A stretch of 64,000 nt of DNA, taken from assembly GCF_003254395.2 (NCBI RefSeq), contig NC_037639.1, positions 2,212,501-2,276,500 on the forward strand, given 5' to 3'. Positions 27,791 through 39,995 of this stretch are shown piece by piece; the first letter of the stretch is position 1, and every line of letters starts with the position of its first letter. The notes beneath the pieces are model-generated. The model did not search any database and had not been told where the DNA came from. It was given only the letters and a program-made list of their open reading frames with translations. The translations under genes and the position numbers were made by a program. This DNA comes from Apis mellifera (lineage: Eukaryota; Arthropoda; Insecta; Hymenoptera; Apidae).

Positions 27791-28114
27791 CTTGTTGCTG
27801 GATTCCTTGAGACTCTGAGGGGACGAGGGAGAATTTTTGGCTGTAGTCTTCTGTGGACTTGTCGCAGATTGTGTGGAAGTGGTAACATCACAATCGGAAG
27901 GCATTGGTTGTATAACGGAAACTATAGGAGGAGGTGAAATAGAAGCAGAAGCAGAAGTGGATACACAAGTGGAAGTCGAAGCTAACGGTTCCGAAGGTAC
28001 TAGTGAGCTCTCTACTGGAACGACACTTAAACTTTTTGGGGGGGTTTGCTTAGGAGTTGATAGTTTTCCACTCATCGGTGGTAACATTGTCCTAGTTTTA
28101 GGCTTCCTCCACCC
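27791..28114 (-). CDS. Coding exon, 324 nt (residues 979-1086), Ser/Pro-rich
   Basis: Acceptor GTTACATAG|GGGTGG, phase 0. It starts GWRKPKTRTMLPPMSGKLST, so the junction reads DDK-GWRKPK, a Trp flanked by basic residues. The rest is a Ser/Pro/Thr-rich disordered tail with SP and TP sites. The likely donor is AACAAG|GTGAAA at 27,791/27,790; an alternative is AAAAAG|GTGCCC nine bases on. The frame runs on for another 40 or so residues, but those are Phe/Ile/Leu-rich and look like translated intron. The gene therefore continues 3'. The long plus-strand frame across this exon (27,837-28,166) is a shadow. Confidence 0.85.
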
Positions 28115-29648
28115 CTATGTAACACCAATTATATTTATCATGTTAGTCTATTTAATTTTAAAATAAAATACCATACAAATACAAATCATGCATTATCTAA
28201 GGCACTTAAATTTTTTTTTTATTTATTTTAATCCTTTATCTAGTTTTATTTTGAATTTAATTTGAAATTAATTTTTATGTGTTACGTATAATATTCTTTT
28301 CATATATCTTCTAAATATTATATATCTTTTATATGAAGATAATATTAAAAATAATATTATTAATAAATATATAATATAAAATAAATAATATAAAATAATA
28401 AAATACATACATAGATAATAAATATGAGATTTACTTTTTTGATCTTGATTTATGTTGTTAAGATCAATTTTCTCATTAATTTTTTTCAAAAGGATTATTC
28501 ATGATTATTAAAAAGACTATTATTAACAAATAAAATTAAGAAGTTTAATATATGTTTAATTTTAAACATATTTCTAATGTTTAGAATGATTTAATTTGAA
28601 TTGATATATTACACCATATACATAGATTATATATGAGTTGCAAGTCTGATCGCGCCATGATATCTTGAGGTAATCCAATGTCAACAAATTCTTTTCATTC
28701 ATAAATCAATTTTTCGAAGTTTATTATAAATAGAAGATTTCTAATAAAATTTTAAAATAAATTTTAAAAAAATTAGAAATAGAAACATTTGAATTTATAA
28801 AATTTAAAAATTTTAGTTTTTCGACTTCAATTTCTCTATTATAAAACTAACTGTTATAAAATGACTTTCAAAACAATAAAATTCAATATAAAATTAAGAT
28901 TTCACGTTTCAAAATCGAGCCAAATAGAATACTACATGAAGTGTATAAATTTATTCTTTTTATAAAATTATAACAATTCAAACATTAATAATTTTTTTAT
29001 CGAAATTTAATGATTTTTTTAATTTCTTAATATAATATAATTAAATCAATTTAAATTTGATCCATTATTGCTATTAATTGCTAACTGATACCTTATAACA
29101 ACTTTAGAATTATAATCAAATACAAAAAATTCAAATTAAATCCAAATATTAAAAATGTAATATATAAAATTAAATATATATTAAACAATAATAAATTAAG
29201 CATATATTAAACAATTTTATTTATTAATAATTTTAAACAATGAATTATGGTTAAATTTTTCCGAAAGTCATTCAAAAAGATGATTTTAATAATATATACC
29301 AAAACTAACCCAATATCGAAAGATTACACAACTTGTTTTCCTAATATTAATAAATAACGTGTTAAACTTTTTAAAAATTACTTGAGAAAAAATTTTAATA
29401 TATCAAAATATGGTAATTTCTCTAAAATTTACTTTTTCTAATGAATGAAAATTATTTAGAATTTCAATATTTATAAAATATACATGATAATCAAACACAA
29501 TACATAAAAAATTTAAGAAATTATTCTAAAACAAATCAAAAAAATTAGCATATAAAACTATTCATTAAAAGTTTATCTTTAAAGTTTATCTTTAAACTTT
29601 CATCATTTAAATCAAATTTTAAATTAATTTAATTTTATAATTTATAAT

Positions 29649-29691
29649 ATACATATATATATATGTATATATAACACACACACACACACAA
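29649..29691. repeat. Compound TA/CA microsatellite
   Basis: A TA run with internal TGTA followed by about eight CA units. A GA run lies 120 bases further right (29,815-29,825). Confidence 0.9.
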
Positions 29692-31277
29692 AGTGTTAAT
29701 ATAATCGTGGAATACCTTTGAAGGATCGATTTTAGATGCCAAAACGAATACAAAAGTTAATATATAAAAATTCATTGAGACTTATATATTATAAATAAAT
29801 TGAAGTTTGCGTTAGAGAGAGAGACAGAAATACAATGATCAAATGTGTATCTAATATAAAAACCAGAAATCATTATTTTTTAATGAAATATATTATCTTA
29901 TATTTTTATTTTACATAATTTCTTGATGATTAATTTAATGAAGAAGAAAGTAATATTTATTTTAAATTAAAGATTTTATAGTATGATATATTTTTATTAA
30001 TATGATATACTACACAACTAATTAATAAAATTAATAAAAAATAATAAAAAAAATTTTTTTAAATTAATAAAAAAAATAATATAAATAATTTTTAGTAATT
30101 TTTAAAGTAAATTTTTTAATTTACAAGAAAATACACTTAAATAAAATAAAATAATATCATTGCATACAAATAAATTTATTATTATTAATAATATTAATTT
30201 ATTTTAAATTTACGTTATATGTTCATTTTATCTAGAAAAAATATAATATATAATAAATATTTCGAAAACTATAAATGATATAAAAAATGTTTGGCACAAA
30301 TATTGTATAATTTCAAAGGACATATTATAATATATAAGATATATCATGTTGATATTTTTAAATATTTTTTTATTTCAAAATTATTTTTGTATTCTATTTT
30401 CTTATCGATATCAAATCTTTTTCAAAACCTTATTTACCTATATTTTTTATATTTATTATTACTATGATATTAAATCTCAAAATTTGTTACTATTAACATG
30501 ATTAGTAACAAATCATAAATAAAATTCAATAGTAAATACAATTTTCCATGAAAAGCAAAATGCGATAGAATTTATGTCTTTCTTCCAATAAAAAAATAAG
30601 TTTTATAATAATAACAAATCGCAGATTTTAGCAATTAAAAATTTATTTTAAATTTCATTATGTGTTTAAAGGTTAATGCGTTAATTAATAATAAATTTTA
30701 TACTATTTATTACTATAAAAAATATATAATATAAAGAATATAAAGTTTTGTAAAAAAAATTTCTTTTGAATTTGTTGCTTGTTTAATAATATTGATATCA
30801 TTGATTTAATATATACTTCTTTGACATATATAATCAAATGATAAAAATATTTTTTTATTTCATTTTTTCAAATATATTAAATCATACACGAAAAATAAAA
30901 TAACTTTAACACGATTCAGTTCTTTGATTTTGACATTATAATTTTATTACAAATTAAAAATATTTGTGCAAATTTTTTATTGATTTTATGTCTTCAACTA
31001 TCCTATTTTATGAAATTGTGAAATCAAAAATATCTGTTATTTAACATTCATAAAATTAACTTTTTTTTTGTTTTTAAATCAATATATATGACGGAAAACT
31101 GTTTCATTCTATATGCACTTACTGGAAATTTCAGTTGCTTACTTTAAATCTCAATCGAAATTTTTATATTCCAATTTTTGTGTTTGTTTGATTTTTAGAA
31201 TTAATTTTTCAAAAAGTATCCCACAAATATTGTATTGTACATATATAATTATAATATATTATAATATAATATATATA

Positions 31278-31511
31278 ATATTATATTATATTATATTATA
31301 TTATATTATATTATATTATATTATAATTATATTATATTATATTATATTATATTATATTATATTATATTATATTATATTATATAACATAATAATAATAGTA
31401 GTAGTAGTAGCAGTAGTAATAATAATAATAATAATAACAACAATATTAACAATAATAACAATAACAATAATAACAATAACAACAATAACAGCAACAATAA
31501 TAATAATAATC
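31278..31511. repeat. Long compound microsatellite: (TTATA)n then (TAA/TAG/CAA)n
   Basis: From 31,278 to 31,383 the sequence is pentamer TTATA in about 20 units with one interruption. From 31,387 to 31,511 it is a trinucleotide array of TAA, TAG, CAG and CAA. It lies inside the 4.4 kb intron. The apparent 145-codon plus-strand frame here is just the translated array. Confidence 0.95.
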
Positions 31512-32539
31512 AGAAAAATTAAAAATATAATGTATAAAGTAATATATTAATATTTATATAACGAATAATTTATAATTGTGTACAATTACATTATACTTGA
31601 TTTGTATAATAAGTCATGAAAAGAATTAATTTTATAATTTTTAATATTACTAAATAAAGGATTAAAATTCATAACAAAATTTATTTGTTAAATTTTCAAA
31701 CTACAAATTATATAACATAAGAATTATTATTAATAACAAATATTTTGCTTAATATGTACATAAATATATTACAAATTAATAAAATTAATTGCGAATTAAT
31801 AAATATTTTCTAGTATACTGATAATTTACTTATAATAATAATATTAATAATAATTTTCTTATAATCACATATAATTAAATGATTATATATAAGAAAAAAA
31901 ATAAACAAGAATATATTTATACAAATTTCATACAAATTTAATCAAATAATAAGTAATATATAAAGATTTTTTAATAATAATAAAGATTTTAATAATAAAG
32001 ATTTTTCAATTTTTTATCAAAATTTATATTAATCAATCAAAATAATAAAATCAATTGTAATTAAAATTTTTAACAGATAAAATATTTGTTAATATTTTAT
32101 TATATATATATTTTCAGATTTTATTTTTATACTTATACTAAATTATATAATGATATGAAATATATTTATATTTTAAAGTTTCAAAGTTGTAAAAAACAAA
32201 ACGACAGTTTATTATCAAAGAAATAAAAAAAAAATAAAAAACATTAATATATATTGTTACATAAAAATAAATAGAATTATATATAAATAGATTATTAATA
32301 ATATAAATTTTTTAGAAGAAAATGATAAAAAATAATTTCTTTTTATATTATATACGTATGTATTATTTTTTATAAAATTAATTTTAGAGATATACATACA
32401 TTTATTTATTCCTTTATTTATGCATTATTTTATCAATCAATAAGATCATGATCTTAAAAACCTATATTCAATATTATTTTTAATAAAAAAAAATTGTATG
32501 TACAAAAATTTTCATTATTATTATACATATAGATCTTAC

Positions 32540-32729
32540 CTTATCATCGTAAAAACCCTGATCGTCCGTTCTTTGCTGTCCGAGTAAACGATCAGTTTCC
32601 AAATCAGTATCTGCTTCTTCTTCATCTGGACCTTCCTCAATTTCTATATCTGCTTCTTCAGTCGTACGACGAACTTCCGATTCTTCACTATTATTTTCTA
32701 CACAAATTCTCCGTCTGCCATCCGATAGA
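32540..32729 (-). CDS. Coding exon, 190 nt (residues 915-978), acidic
   Basis: Acceptor AAAATATAG|TCTATCGG, donor GATAAG|GTAAGA. The first base completes a Ser codon split across the junction, and the exon ends in phase 0. It starts LSDGRRRICVENNSEESEVR, then a strongly acidic run of Glu/Asp (about 17 of 26 residues), then DLETDRLLGQQRTDDQGFYD and DK. It was recovered from splice sites, being short. The basic-then-acidic layout continues into the Lys/Arg patch of the next exon, so charge alternates over about 80 residues. Confidence 0.88.
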
Positions 32730-35700
32730 CTATATTTTAGTTAGATGTTCTTAAAAAAAAGTAATTATACAATCTGTCACAAAAATATTCGGATAATAAT
32801 ACAACTTTGAATTTTATAATCTATATCTAAAATAAATATATATAATTAAAAATATATTTTGCAAATATTGAAATAATACATAGAATTAATATATAATATT
32901 AAAAAGTAAAAAAACTTTTATTTTAATACAAATTATTAATATTTAAATATTTAAGAAAATATTAAAAGAATAAATTTTTATATTGCAGAAATATCTGGAT
33001 ACTTTGCGAATTGAAGTTAAAATAATTGAAATAGCAATTTATTATATAAGTTAAATATTGACTTTGATTTTCTCAATTCTATAATACATTTTAAATAATT
33101 TTTATTAAAAATTATATTTTGTTACAGTCAAACAAAATTGATATATCAAGAACATCTATAATTCGAAAATCTCTATAATAGTATAATTTTCATTTTTTTC
33201 TTTCTGCTAAAATCTTTATAAATTGAAATAAAATTTACTTTAATTCAAATTTAATTAATTCATTATTTATCATATATTCAAATACATTATTTTATTTTTA
33301 TTTTACTATAACTATAATTCAAATTGGAATAGGCTTTTATAAACCAAAATTTATTTATATTTGTATCCATGTTATTTTTACAAATTTATATTTACATATC
33401 ACAAGATGTAAACTAATTATTCAATATTATTTCTTTTTCAAGAATTATTAGAATTCTATTATTATAATTATTATAATTTTTATTAAAATTATTTCAAATA
33501 ACATAAAATAGAAACAAATCTTTATCTACTTTTATTTTATTTAATATATTTTTATTTAATTATTTTATTCAATATAAAAATAATATCTATTATTCATAAA
33601 ATTGAGTATGTATCTATATTGATAATAAGCGTGAAAAAGAATTGTATTTATTATTGTATTATTCGAAAATAAAAAGTATAATTGCAGTATATGTAGTATA
33701 TAATGCAGTATATAATTAATTATTTCTGTGGTTGTTTATCTGTGTGATTATTTCTATAAATAACAAAAATACAAAAAAATATTTCAAATGAAAATTTTAT
33801 AACATCGAAAAATATATCATGATGATAATTCTTTAATTTTCAAATATATTAAAGAAAGCTACATTTCAATTTTTAAATGCTATATTTTTTATTAGATATT
33901 TTTTTAGTATACAATATATAACTTAAAATAATTAAAAAAATATATATATTAAAATATATATATATATATATATACATATAATACACAAAATATATATATA
34001 TATAAATATATATATTATGTATTATATTTAATATGTATATATTAATATATAAATTTCGATAAGATATCTCTAACTCGAAATATTGAAATCATATATGAAT
34101 CTTTTTTTCTAATCCAATTTATTAAAATCCAATTATAATGCATTTTATATTTTATTCATTTTATTTTAGATAAATTTTCTTATTTTTTTTCTTTAATATT
34201 GTCGTTTTTCATCCATTCAATAATTTAATTTTTTACATAAAAATAATATTAATACCAAAATCATTATATTGTTTGATAACTTAAATTTATAACATATATT
34301 TGAGTATTTTCAAAAATTAAAAATGTATTGTTTTTTTTTATTTTATAATATTCAAACAATAAATCTGTAAATTTTTTATTTTTAATATATATAAAGTATA
34401 AAAAAATTATACTTTATTCAAAACATTTTTGATTTAAATCTCCGAATATTTTTGTGATTAATTACATATCAATTAAAAATATAAATAATTAATTAATTTT
34501 TTGTGTAAAATAATTTTTTATAAATTTTTTGTATATTATATTTTTATCTATTTAAATTAAAATTTTAATTTAGATTTCATTATTTTATATATATTACGTA
34601 TATTATATTAACTTAATAATAAAATTAAAAAATAGAAGATTAATAATAATAATTTCTAGTATAATATCTCTAATATAATAAAATCTAAATTAAAATTTAT
34701 TTATTAAGAGATAATTATTTTGTTTGAAAATTTATATATTTTGCTTATTAAAACATTCAAATTATGATAAAAACATAAGCAGATTTATGATAAAAACTGT
34801 AAATTATAAAATTAAATTAAAAAATTCTAATATTAAATTAAATTAAATAATTCTAATTCTAATAATAATTCACAATAATATTTATTAAATATCAAATTAA
34901 TATTATAAAATACAACTAAATATACCTTAATAATAATAATAAAATATATCTTATTATAGAAATAAATTTAAAAAAATATTATCGCATATAAAACAATTTT
35001 TATAATTAAAAAAATATTTTATATTATACATACATTATTCAATTTTTATAGTTCATATTCATTTTTGTGAATATTTATTTAATATTTCATAAATATTTAT
35101 AATTTCATAAATGAATATTTATTTATTTTTAAATAAATAATAAACTAATAAATTAAATAATAAATTAAAATATATATAATTAAAATTATAGTTTGTTTTA
35201 ATATTTATTTAATATATATTTACAAAGCAATTAACATAATCATTACAAATTATAAATTATTTATTGTATAAAAGTGTTGCATAAAAAAGTTGTATGGTTG
35301 GGAAGTAGGATGTAATTTATTATTATTAATTTTTTTACAAATGAATATATAAGGAATCAACATTGTTTTTTTAATTATAATCATGTATTTTTTAATATAA
35401 CTAATCAATAGATTGTTATTCTTTAAGAAAAATTACTAAGTTATTTTTTAGAATTATTAATTGAAGATTAATATTTTAACTTAAATTTTATAAATCTTAT
35501 CATATAAAAGACAAGAAAAATGTGAAACAATATTCTTTTTTATATTTGCCTTGCATACAATAAATTATATAAATTTAATAAATTTAAATTAAAATATTTT
35601 GTAAATTTATAATTTTTTACAATAAATAGTTTATTATAGAATATTTTATAAATAGCTTTTTTTTAGGATATAGTAATCTGCGATTAATATAATATAATAA

Positions 35701-36050
35701 TTATATATATTATATATATTATAATTATTATATATTATATATATTATATATATATTATATATATATATATATTATATATATAATATATATAATATAAAAA
35801 AATACATGATTCCAATTAATAAAACAAAATTAATAAATCTTTATATATTCTATTCTCATTTATAAAGAAATAACATTAAATTATAAACAAATAATATTAA
35901 ATCTTTTATATTATATAATATTTGTATGATACATTTTCATACAATAAATAATTTACAAATTATTTGAAGTAATCATGTTACTTAATTGATTTTCTACAAA
36001 TATTTAAGGTATGAAATATTAAATATTAAAAAAGAAAGAAAATATAATAC
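32730..36050 (-). other. Intron, 3.3 kb
   Basis: GT-AG intron (GTATTA ... AAAATATAG). AT-rich; a dense TATA/ATAT compound block lies at 35,690-35,797 and another at about 33,940-34,050. No other gene is seen. Confidence 0.85.
35690..35797. repeat. TATA/ATTAT compound repeat
   Basis: About 108 bases of only A and T in imperfect TATATTATATA units, inside an intron. Confidence 0.9.
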
Positions 36051-36808
36051 CTTGGTATCCAAATTGGACTGACATTGGATTCAGGTATTTCTTCTGTAGA
36101 AGATTTTACAGGTAAAGTTTTAGTCCTCTGTAAAGCCATTCTAATGTCTTTAATTGCAGCTTCAACTTCACCTCCTATTTCCAAATTAACACTTTGTCTA
36201 GTCTGAGGTGCTGGTGGTGGAGGTGTGCCAAGAGGATCCAAACCATCAAGCTGAAGCTCATTTGTATCATATGAATTTTCTTTCTTAGGAACAAATAAAT
36301 CAGGTGATGATGTTTTTAAAGAATGTAAAATATCTTTACTAACAGTTAAGCTAGAAAGATCTTTTCCAACTGAATCATTTTCTGTCATAACTGGATAAGT
36401 AGTATCATTGACACGACTACGTTGAATAATTTCTTTTTCAATTTCATTAATTTGCCGTTTCATCAACATCACAGTTGGATTATTATTATCAGTATCACTG
36501 GCATGTCCACTAGATAAGCCATCTTCAAGAACTGGCATACTAGCATATATTCTCAATGAATCTGAATTATTTCCTAAATCACCCACTGATCCAAGAAGAC
36601 CACTAGCTGGTATCAACTCATTATCCATCATCATTAAAGAAACTTCACTATCAAGATCTCCACAATTACTATCGCAATCAGTTGTTTCAGGACTCAATGT
36701 AAAATTACGAGAATGCCCAACTTGTAATCCAACCTCTGTTTCTCCAAGATCTTCACTACTACCAGTGCCTACTGAGAGATCTAAGAAATTATTTTCATGT
36801 TCAGCAAT
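36051..36808 (-). CDS. Largest coding exon, 758 nt (residues 663-914)
   Basis: Acceptor TTTTTTTAG|ATTGCTG, donor ACCAAG|GTATTA. It enters in phase 0 and leaves with two bases over. An N-terminal acidic Ser-rich part (SSEDLGETEVGL; LSPETTDCDSN) is followed by LIPASGLLGSVGDLGNNSDS and LEDGLSSGHASDTDNNN. Then comes a charged helix, VMLMKRQINEIEKEIIQRSR, a linker, a poly-Pro stretch (PPPPAP), and a second charged helix, GGEVEAAIKDIRMALQRTKT. The exon ends SPIWIP. Two amphipathic helices in an otherwise disordered chain suggest coiled-coil or protein-binding segments. The 195-base intron to the next upstream exon (36,809-37,003) is the second shortest. Confidence 0.9.
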
Positions 36809-37003
36809 CTAAAAAAATGCAAAATCAAAATTTAAAAAATAATTTTATGCTAAATATTTTATTTCTTTTTTATGAATAATTTTCAAATTCAACAAAATTT
36901 AATTTCAAATAATTTCAATTAGCTTATACAAAAAATTATATAAATAATATATTTATTACTTAGACATTTAAAAATTATTTATTTTTTACGTAAATATCCT
37001 TAC

Positions 37004-37138
37004 ATTTTGGGGAAAATCTAATCTTTGTTTTTTAGGAGATTCATGTACTAAAACTTCTTCTATTGTTGGAGGACCAGTAGCCAATCGTTGACCAACATAA
37101 GCACTTCCTCCTTGTCTTCGTAATTCGTAATCTAAATC
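37004..37138 (-). CDS. Coding exon, 135 nt (residues 618-662)
   Basis: Acceptor TTATTTAAG|GATTTAG, donor AAAAT|GTAAGG, exactly 45 codons in phase 0, so it could be skipped without a frameshift. It encodes DLDYELRRQGGSAYVGQRLA, then a Pro/Thr/Glu segment (PPTIEEVLVHESPKKQR). Its DLDYEL start echoes the DLDYGL unit of the 40.4 kb exon. It is too short for the usual ORF length cut-off and was recovered from splice sites and phase. Confidence 0.85.
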
Positions 37139-37820
37139 CTTAAATAATAGATAATAAAATCAATTTTAAATAAAATAAAATCATAAAATATTTTTTAGTA
37201 AAGATTATTAATTATTAAATTATTTGCTGCAACATTAAAAAAACTAAAAGCATTAACATCATTAAGAATATGTTACAAATTTAATAAATTAATAAACATA
37301 CAATACTTTTTTTAAATTAAACCAGTCAAAACTATAAAGATATATTTTTAGTAGTACTTCCATTAAAAATCCACAAATAGCTCAAAGGAAATGTTTCGGT
37401 CTTTCTAATTGAGATTTCTCTGAATTTCCATTGATTTTTAAAGCATTATTTTATCTTTAATCTGTTAGCTATGTATGATGAATATATTTATTATAAAAAA
37501 AATTTTTATTATCAATTTTTTATTATATAATATATATATCATTATTTTTTCATTTTTGCAACAATTTAAATATAAATAAATATTTTTAAAATAAACTTAA
37601 AATAAAATTTTTTAATACAGCTAATAGCTAAAAATTTTTTCATATCTATAGCTCTATAAACTTGTTTTCAAATTTCATGATCAGACAAAATATTATAGAT
37701 ACATTCAAACAAAAATGAAGAAAAAAATCTAATTTATGAATTGTATTATATTTTGTCTTATATTGTATTTTGTATTATTATTTATATGTAATAACGATGA
37801 AATAAACAAAGTTTTTGTAC
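37139..37820 (-). other. Intron, 682 nt
   Basis: GT-AG intron (GTACAA ... ATTTAAG), AT-rich, nothing further seen. Confidence 0.85.
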
Positions 37821-38123
37821 CTGAAATGGAAAAGATTCAATACTATTTTCCTTTTCCTTTGTTGGTGGTGGACATTTAAAAAATTCTTCGAGTACTTTTC
37901 GAGTTTCTGAGAATTCATATAAATAATCAAATGTACTACCACCAGATGATACCAAATTACTTATGTTATCTGTTGAAATAATTGATGGTTTTAAAGAGTC
38001 TTCTTCTTCATCTTCAATTTTTGGAGATGGAGAAGAGGCATTTACAGCATGATTATCAGAATAATTCATATTTTTTTCTACCACAGCCTTTTCTATGATG
38101 ATTTCTGCAGAAGTATGTTCCTT
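37821..38123 (-). CDS. Coding exon, 303 nt (residues 517-617), with an aromatic helix island
   Basis: Acceptor ATTTTTAG|AAGGAAC, donor TTTCAG|GTACAA, phase 0 at both ends, 101 codons. It begins KEHTSAEIIIEKAVVEKNMN and continues through an acidic Ser/Pro segment (IEDEEEDSLKPS). It then has the most ordered-looking island of the protein, FDYLYEFSETRKVLEEFFKC, with a heptad-like spacing of Tyr/Phe/Leu, followed by PPPTKEKE. This island is the best query for a homology search. No domain is named from it. Confidence 0.88.
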
Positions 38124-39144
38124 CTAAAAATAAATATAAATATAATAAAATAAAAAAAAAAACTAATTTATTATTTTTTATTTCAATATTAATATTGAAT
38201 ATATTCTTTTAATTTATTTCTATAAACTTTTATATATAGAATGAATAAAAAATTATTATATAAAATAATTCATTATCTATTAATTAAATTAATAGATAAA
38301 AAAATTTTAATAAATTATGTAACATTTTAAGAAACACATTGAATCAATATAATTTTTTTGAGATTTTTTTTTCATCAAAGTGATCTTTTTTTCAAATTCA
38401 ATGTATATATATACTTTTTTTAATATTATGTTATTGATACAGATGAAAAAAATGAATTCAATTACAATGACATATGATGATTTTGATCTTGATGATTCTT
38501 AAAATCAAATAAAATCACACAAAAACTATGTCATAATGATTGCTGAATTATTCCAATGTATTGTAATTTCCATTGTAATTTCTCTAAAAATTAAAAAATA
38601 TTAACTAAATCTATAATATAAACATTAATTTTTTATATTTTTAATTTATATTTCTGAGTTAATAGTATAAAATAATACATATAATGACAAAATTACATAC
38701 GAAAAAAATATAGTATAAAAATGCTATACATATTCAAACTATAAAAGAAAGTTTTCTTATCCAGAATTCATCTTTTTACAATATCATTTAAAAAAATACA
38801 AAGAAATATAAGGAGAACAGTTTGAACATATACTCTAAATAAAAAATAAAATAAAATGAAACAATTTAATGTTTTATTTAATTTGAGATACAATTCAAAA
38901 TCAATTCATCAACAAGGTTATCGTAGATTACTACATTCGTTTTTTCTACAATATATTAAAAAAAAAAAAAATGCAAAAATCTTCATACCTCAAAAAAAAA
39001 TGAGATATAAAAAAATCAAATTAAAAAATCAATAAAAAATTCATTCGATGCATGTTTTAAGTGCTACATTGCTAATTTATTAAAATAGTTTTTCATTCAA
39101 TTCAACCAATAAGCAATATATTATTTTAGATAATAATTCTTCTT

Positions 39145-39184
39145 GACATTTTAAATATGTATATATATATACATATTTAAAATG

Positions 39185-39186
<2 letters not shown>
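39145..39186. repeat. 42-bp perfect palindrome
   Basis: Starts GACATTTTAAATATGTATAT and ends with its exact reverse complement, AATGTC. It lies in an intron and is followed at once by a TA microsatellite. Confidence 0.9.

Positions 39187-39188
<2 letters not shown>

Positions 39189-39221
<33 letters not shown>
39189..39221. repeat. (TA)n microsatellite
   Basis: About 16 TA units adjoining the palindrome. Confidence 0.95.
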
Positions 39222-39223
<2 letters not shown>

Positions 39224-39443
39224 AATATCATTGATTTAATAGTATATAAGTTAAAAAAAGATGAATCTATATAAAAAAATAAATCAAAAAAAGATATTAT
39301 ATTTATTATTATTATTATATATTTATTTATTTCATATTTATTATTATATATTTATTATTGTATTATATTTGATTATATTTGATATTTGATATTTGATATG
39401 AAATATGTTATAATAAACAAAATTATACTTATTTTAGATATAC

Positions 39444-39671
39444 CTCATTATGATTTGGTGTTGTTGGTAATACTCTTTGTGGAAAACCAGGTCTTGGTGT
39501 CATATATACAGATGGCGATGACAGAAGACATGGAAGTTGAGTATCACGTATTCCATAACGTCTTGGACTTTCAGAATACTGTGCTATTGGTAATTCACCA
39601 ATTACTCTTGTAACTTTATGATTTCGTTCTGAAGATGGTGATTCTATTTCACAATCACTAGCTGGAATCAC
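39444..39671 (-). CDS. Coding exon, 228 nt (residues 441-516), Pro/Arg-rich
   Basis: Acceptor CTTTTTAG|GTGATT, donor ATGAG|GTATAT, phase 0 at both ends, 76 codons. It encodes VIPASDCEIESPSSERNHKV, then RVIGELPIAQYSESPRRYGI, and ends in a Pro-rich run (YMTPRPGFPQRVLPTTPNHN). The SESPRR and TPRPGFP pieces resemble proline-directed phosphorylation or SH3-type ligand sequence, by inference only. The plus-strand frame across it is a shadow. Confidence 0.88.
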
Positions 39672-39995
39672 CTAAAAAGATATGTTTTATTTAATGTATA
39701 CAACTTTATCTGATATGATAAATCAATAACATTTCATTTTTAAATTATTTTACTATTTTAAATACTTTTAATATCCTATATATATTAAATTATATTATAT
39801 TTTCTCAATATTACAAAATTTAATTAGGTTATAGATAAATATTAATTATTATTTAATAATATAAATATATTATTAAATAATAATTATTATTAAATAATTA
39901 TTAAAAATGAACATATTAAATAAAATATTATTAAATATTATTAAATATTATTATTATTATTATTAAATATTATTAAATAAAATAAGATGAAATAC
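39672..39995 (-). other. Intron, 324 nt
   Basis: GT-AG intron between phase-0 exons. It is made of TAAATA/TTA-type AT repeats; no other content is seen. Confidence 0.85.

Larger units (their letters stand above)
28115..32539 (-). other. Intron, 4.4 kb
   Basis: GT-AG intron (GTAAGA ... TTACATAG). It contains the longest compound microsatellite of the window (31,278-31,511), a CA/TA repeat at 29,649-29,691, and a stretch near 29,700-29,870 that resembles 2,225-2,400. Confidence 0.85.
38124..39443 (-). other. Intron, 1.3 kb
   Basis: GT-AG intron. It contains a 42-base perfect palindrome at 39,145-39,186 followed directly by a TA microsatellite (39,189-39,221), and TTA-rich low complexity at about 39,296-39,400. 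Confidence 0.85.

Noticed and set aside
27837..28166. 109-codon plus-strand frame
   Set aside because: It is antisense to the well-supported minus-strand exon 27,791-28,114 and runs into intron sequence; no start or splice context.
31113..31550. 145-codon plus-strand frame rich in Ile and Tyr
   Set aside because: It is the translation of a TTATA/TAA microsatellite array, not a gene.
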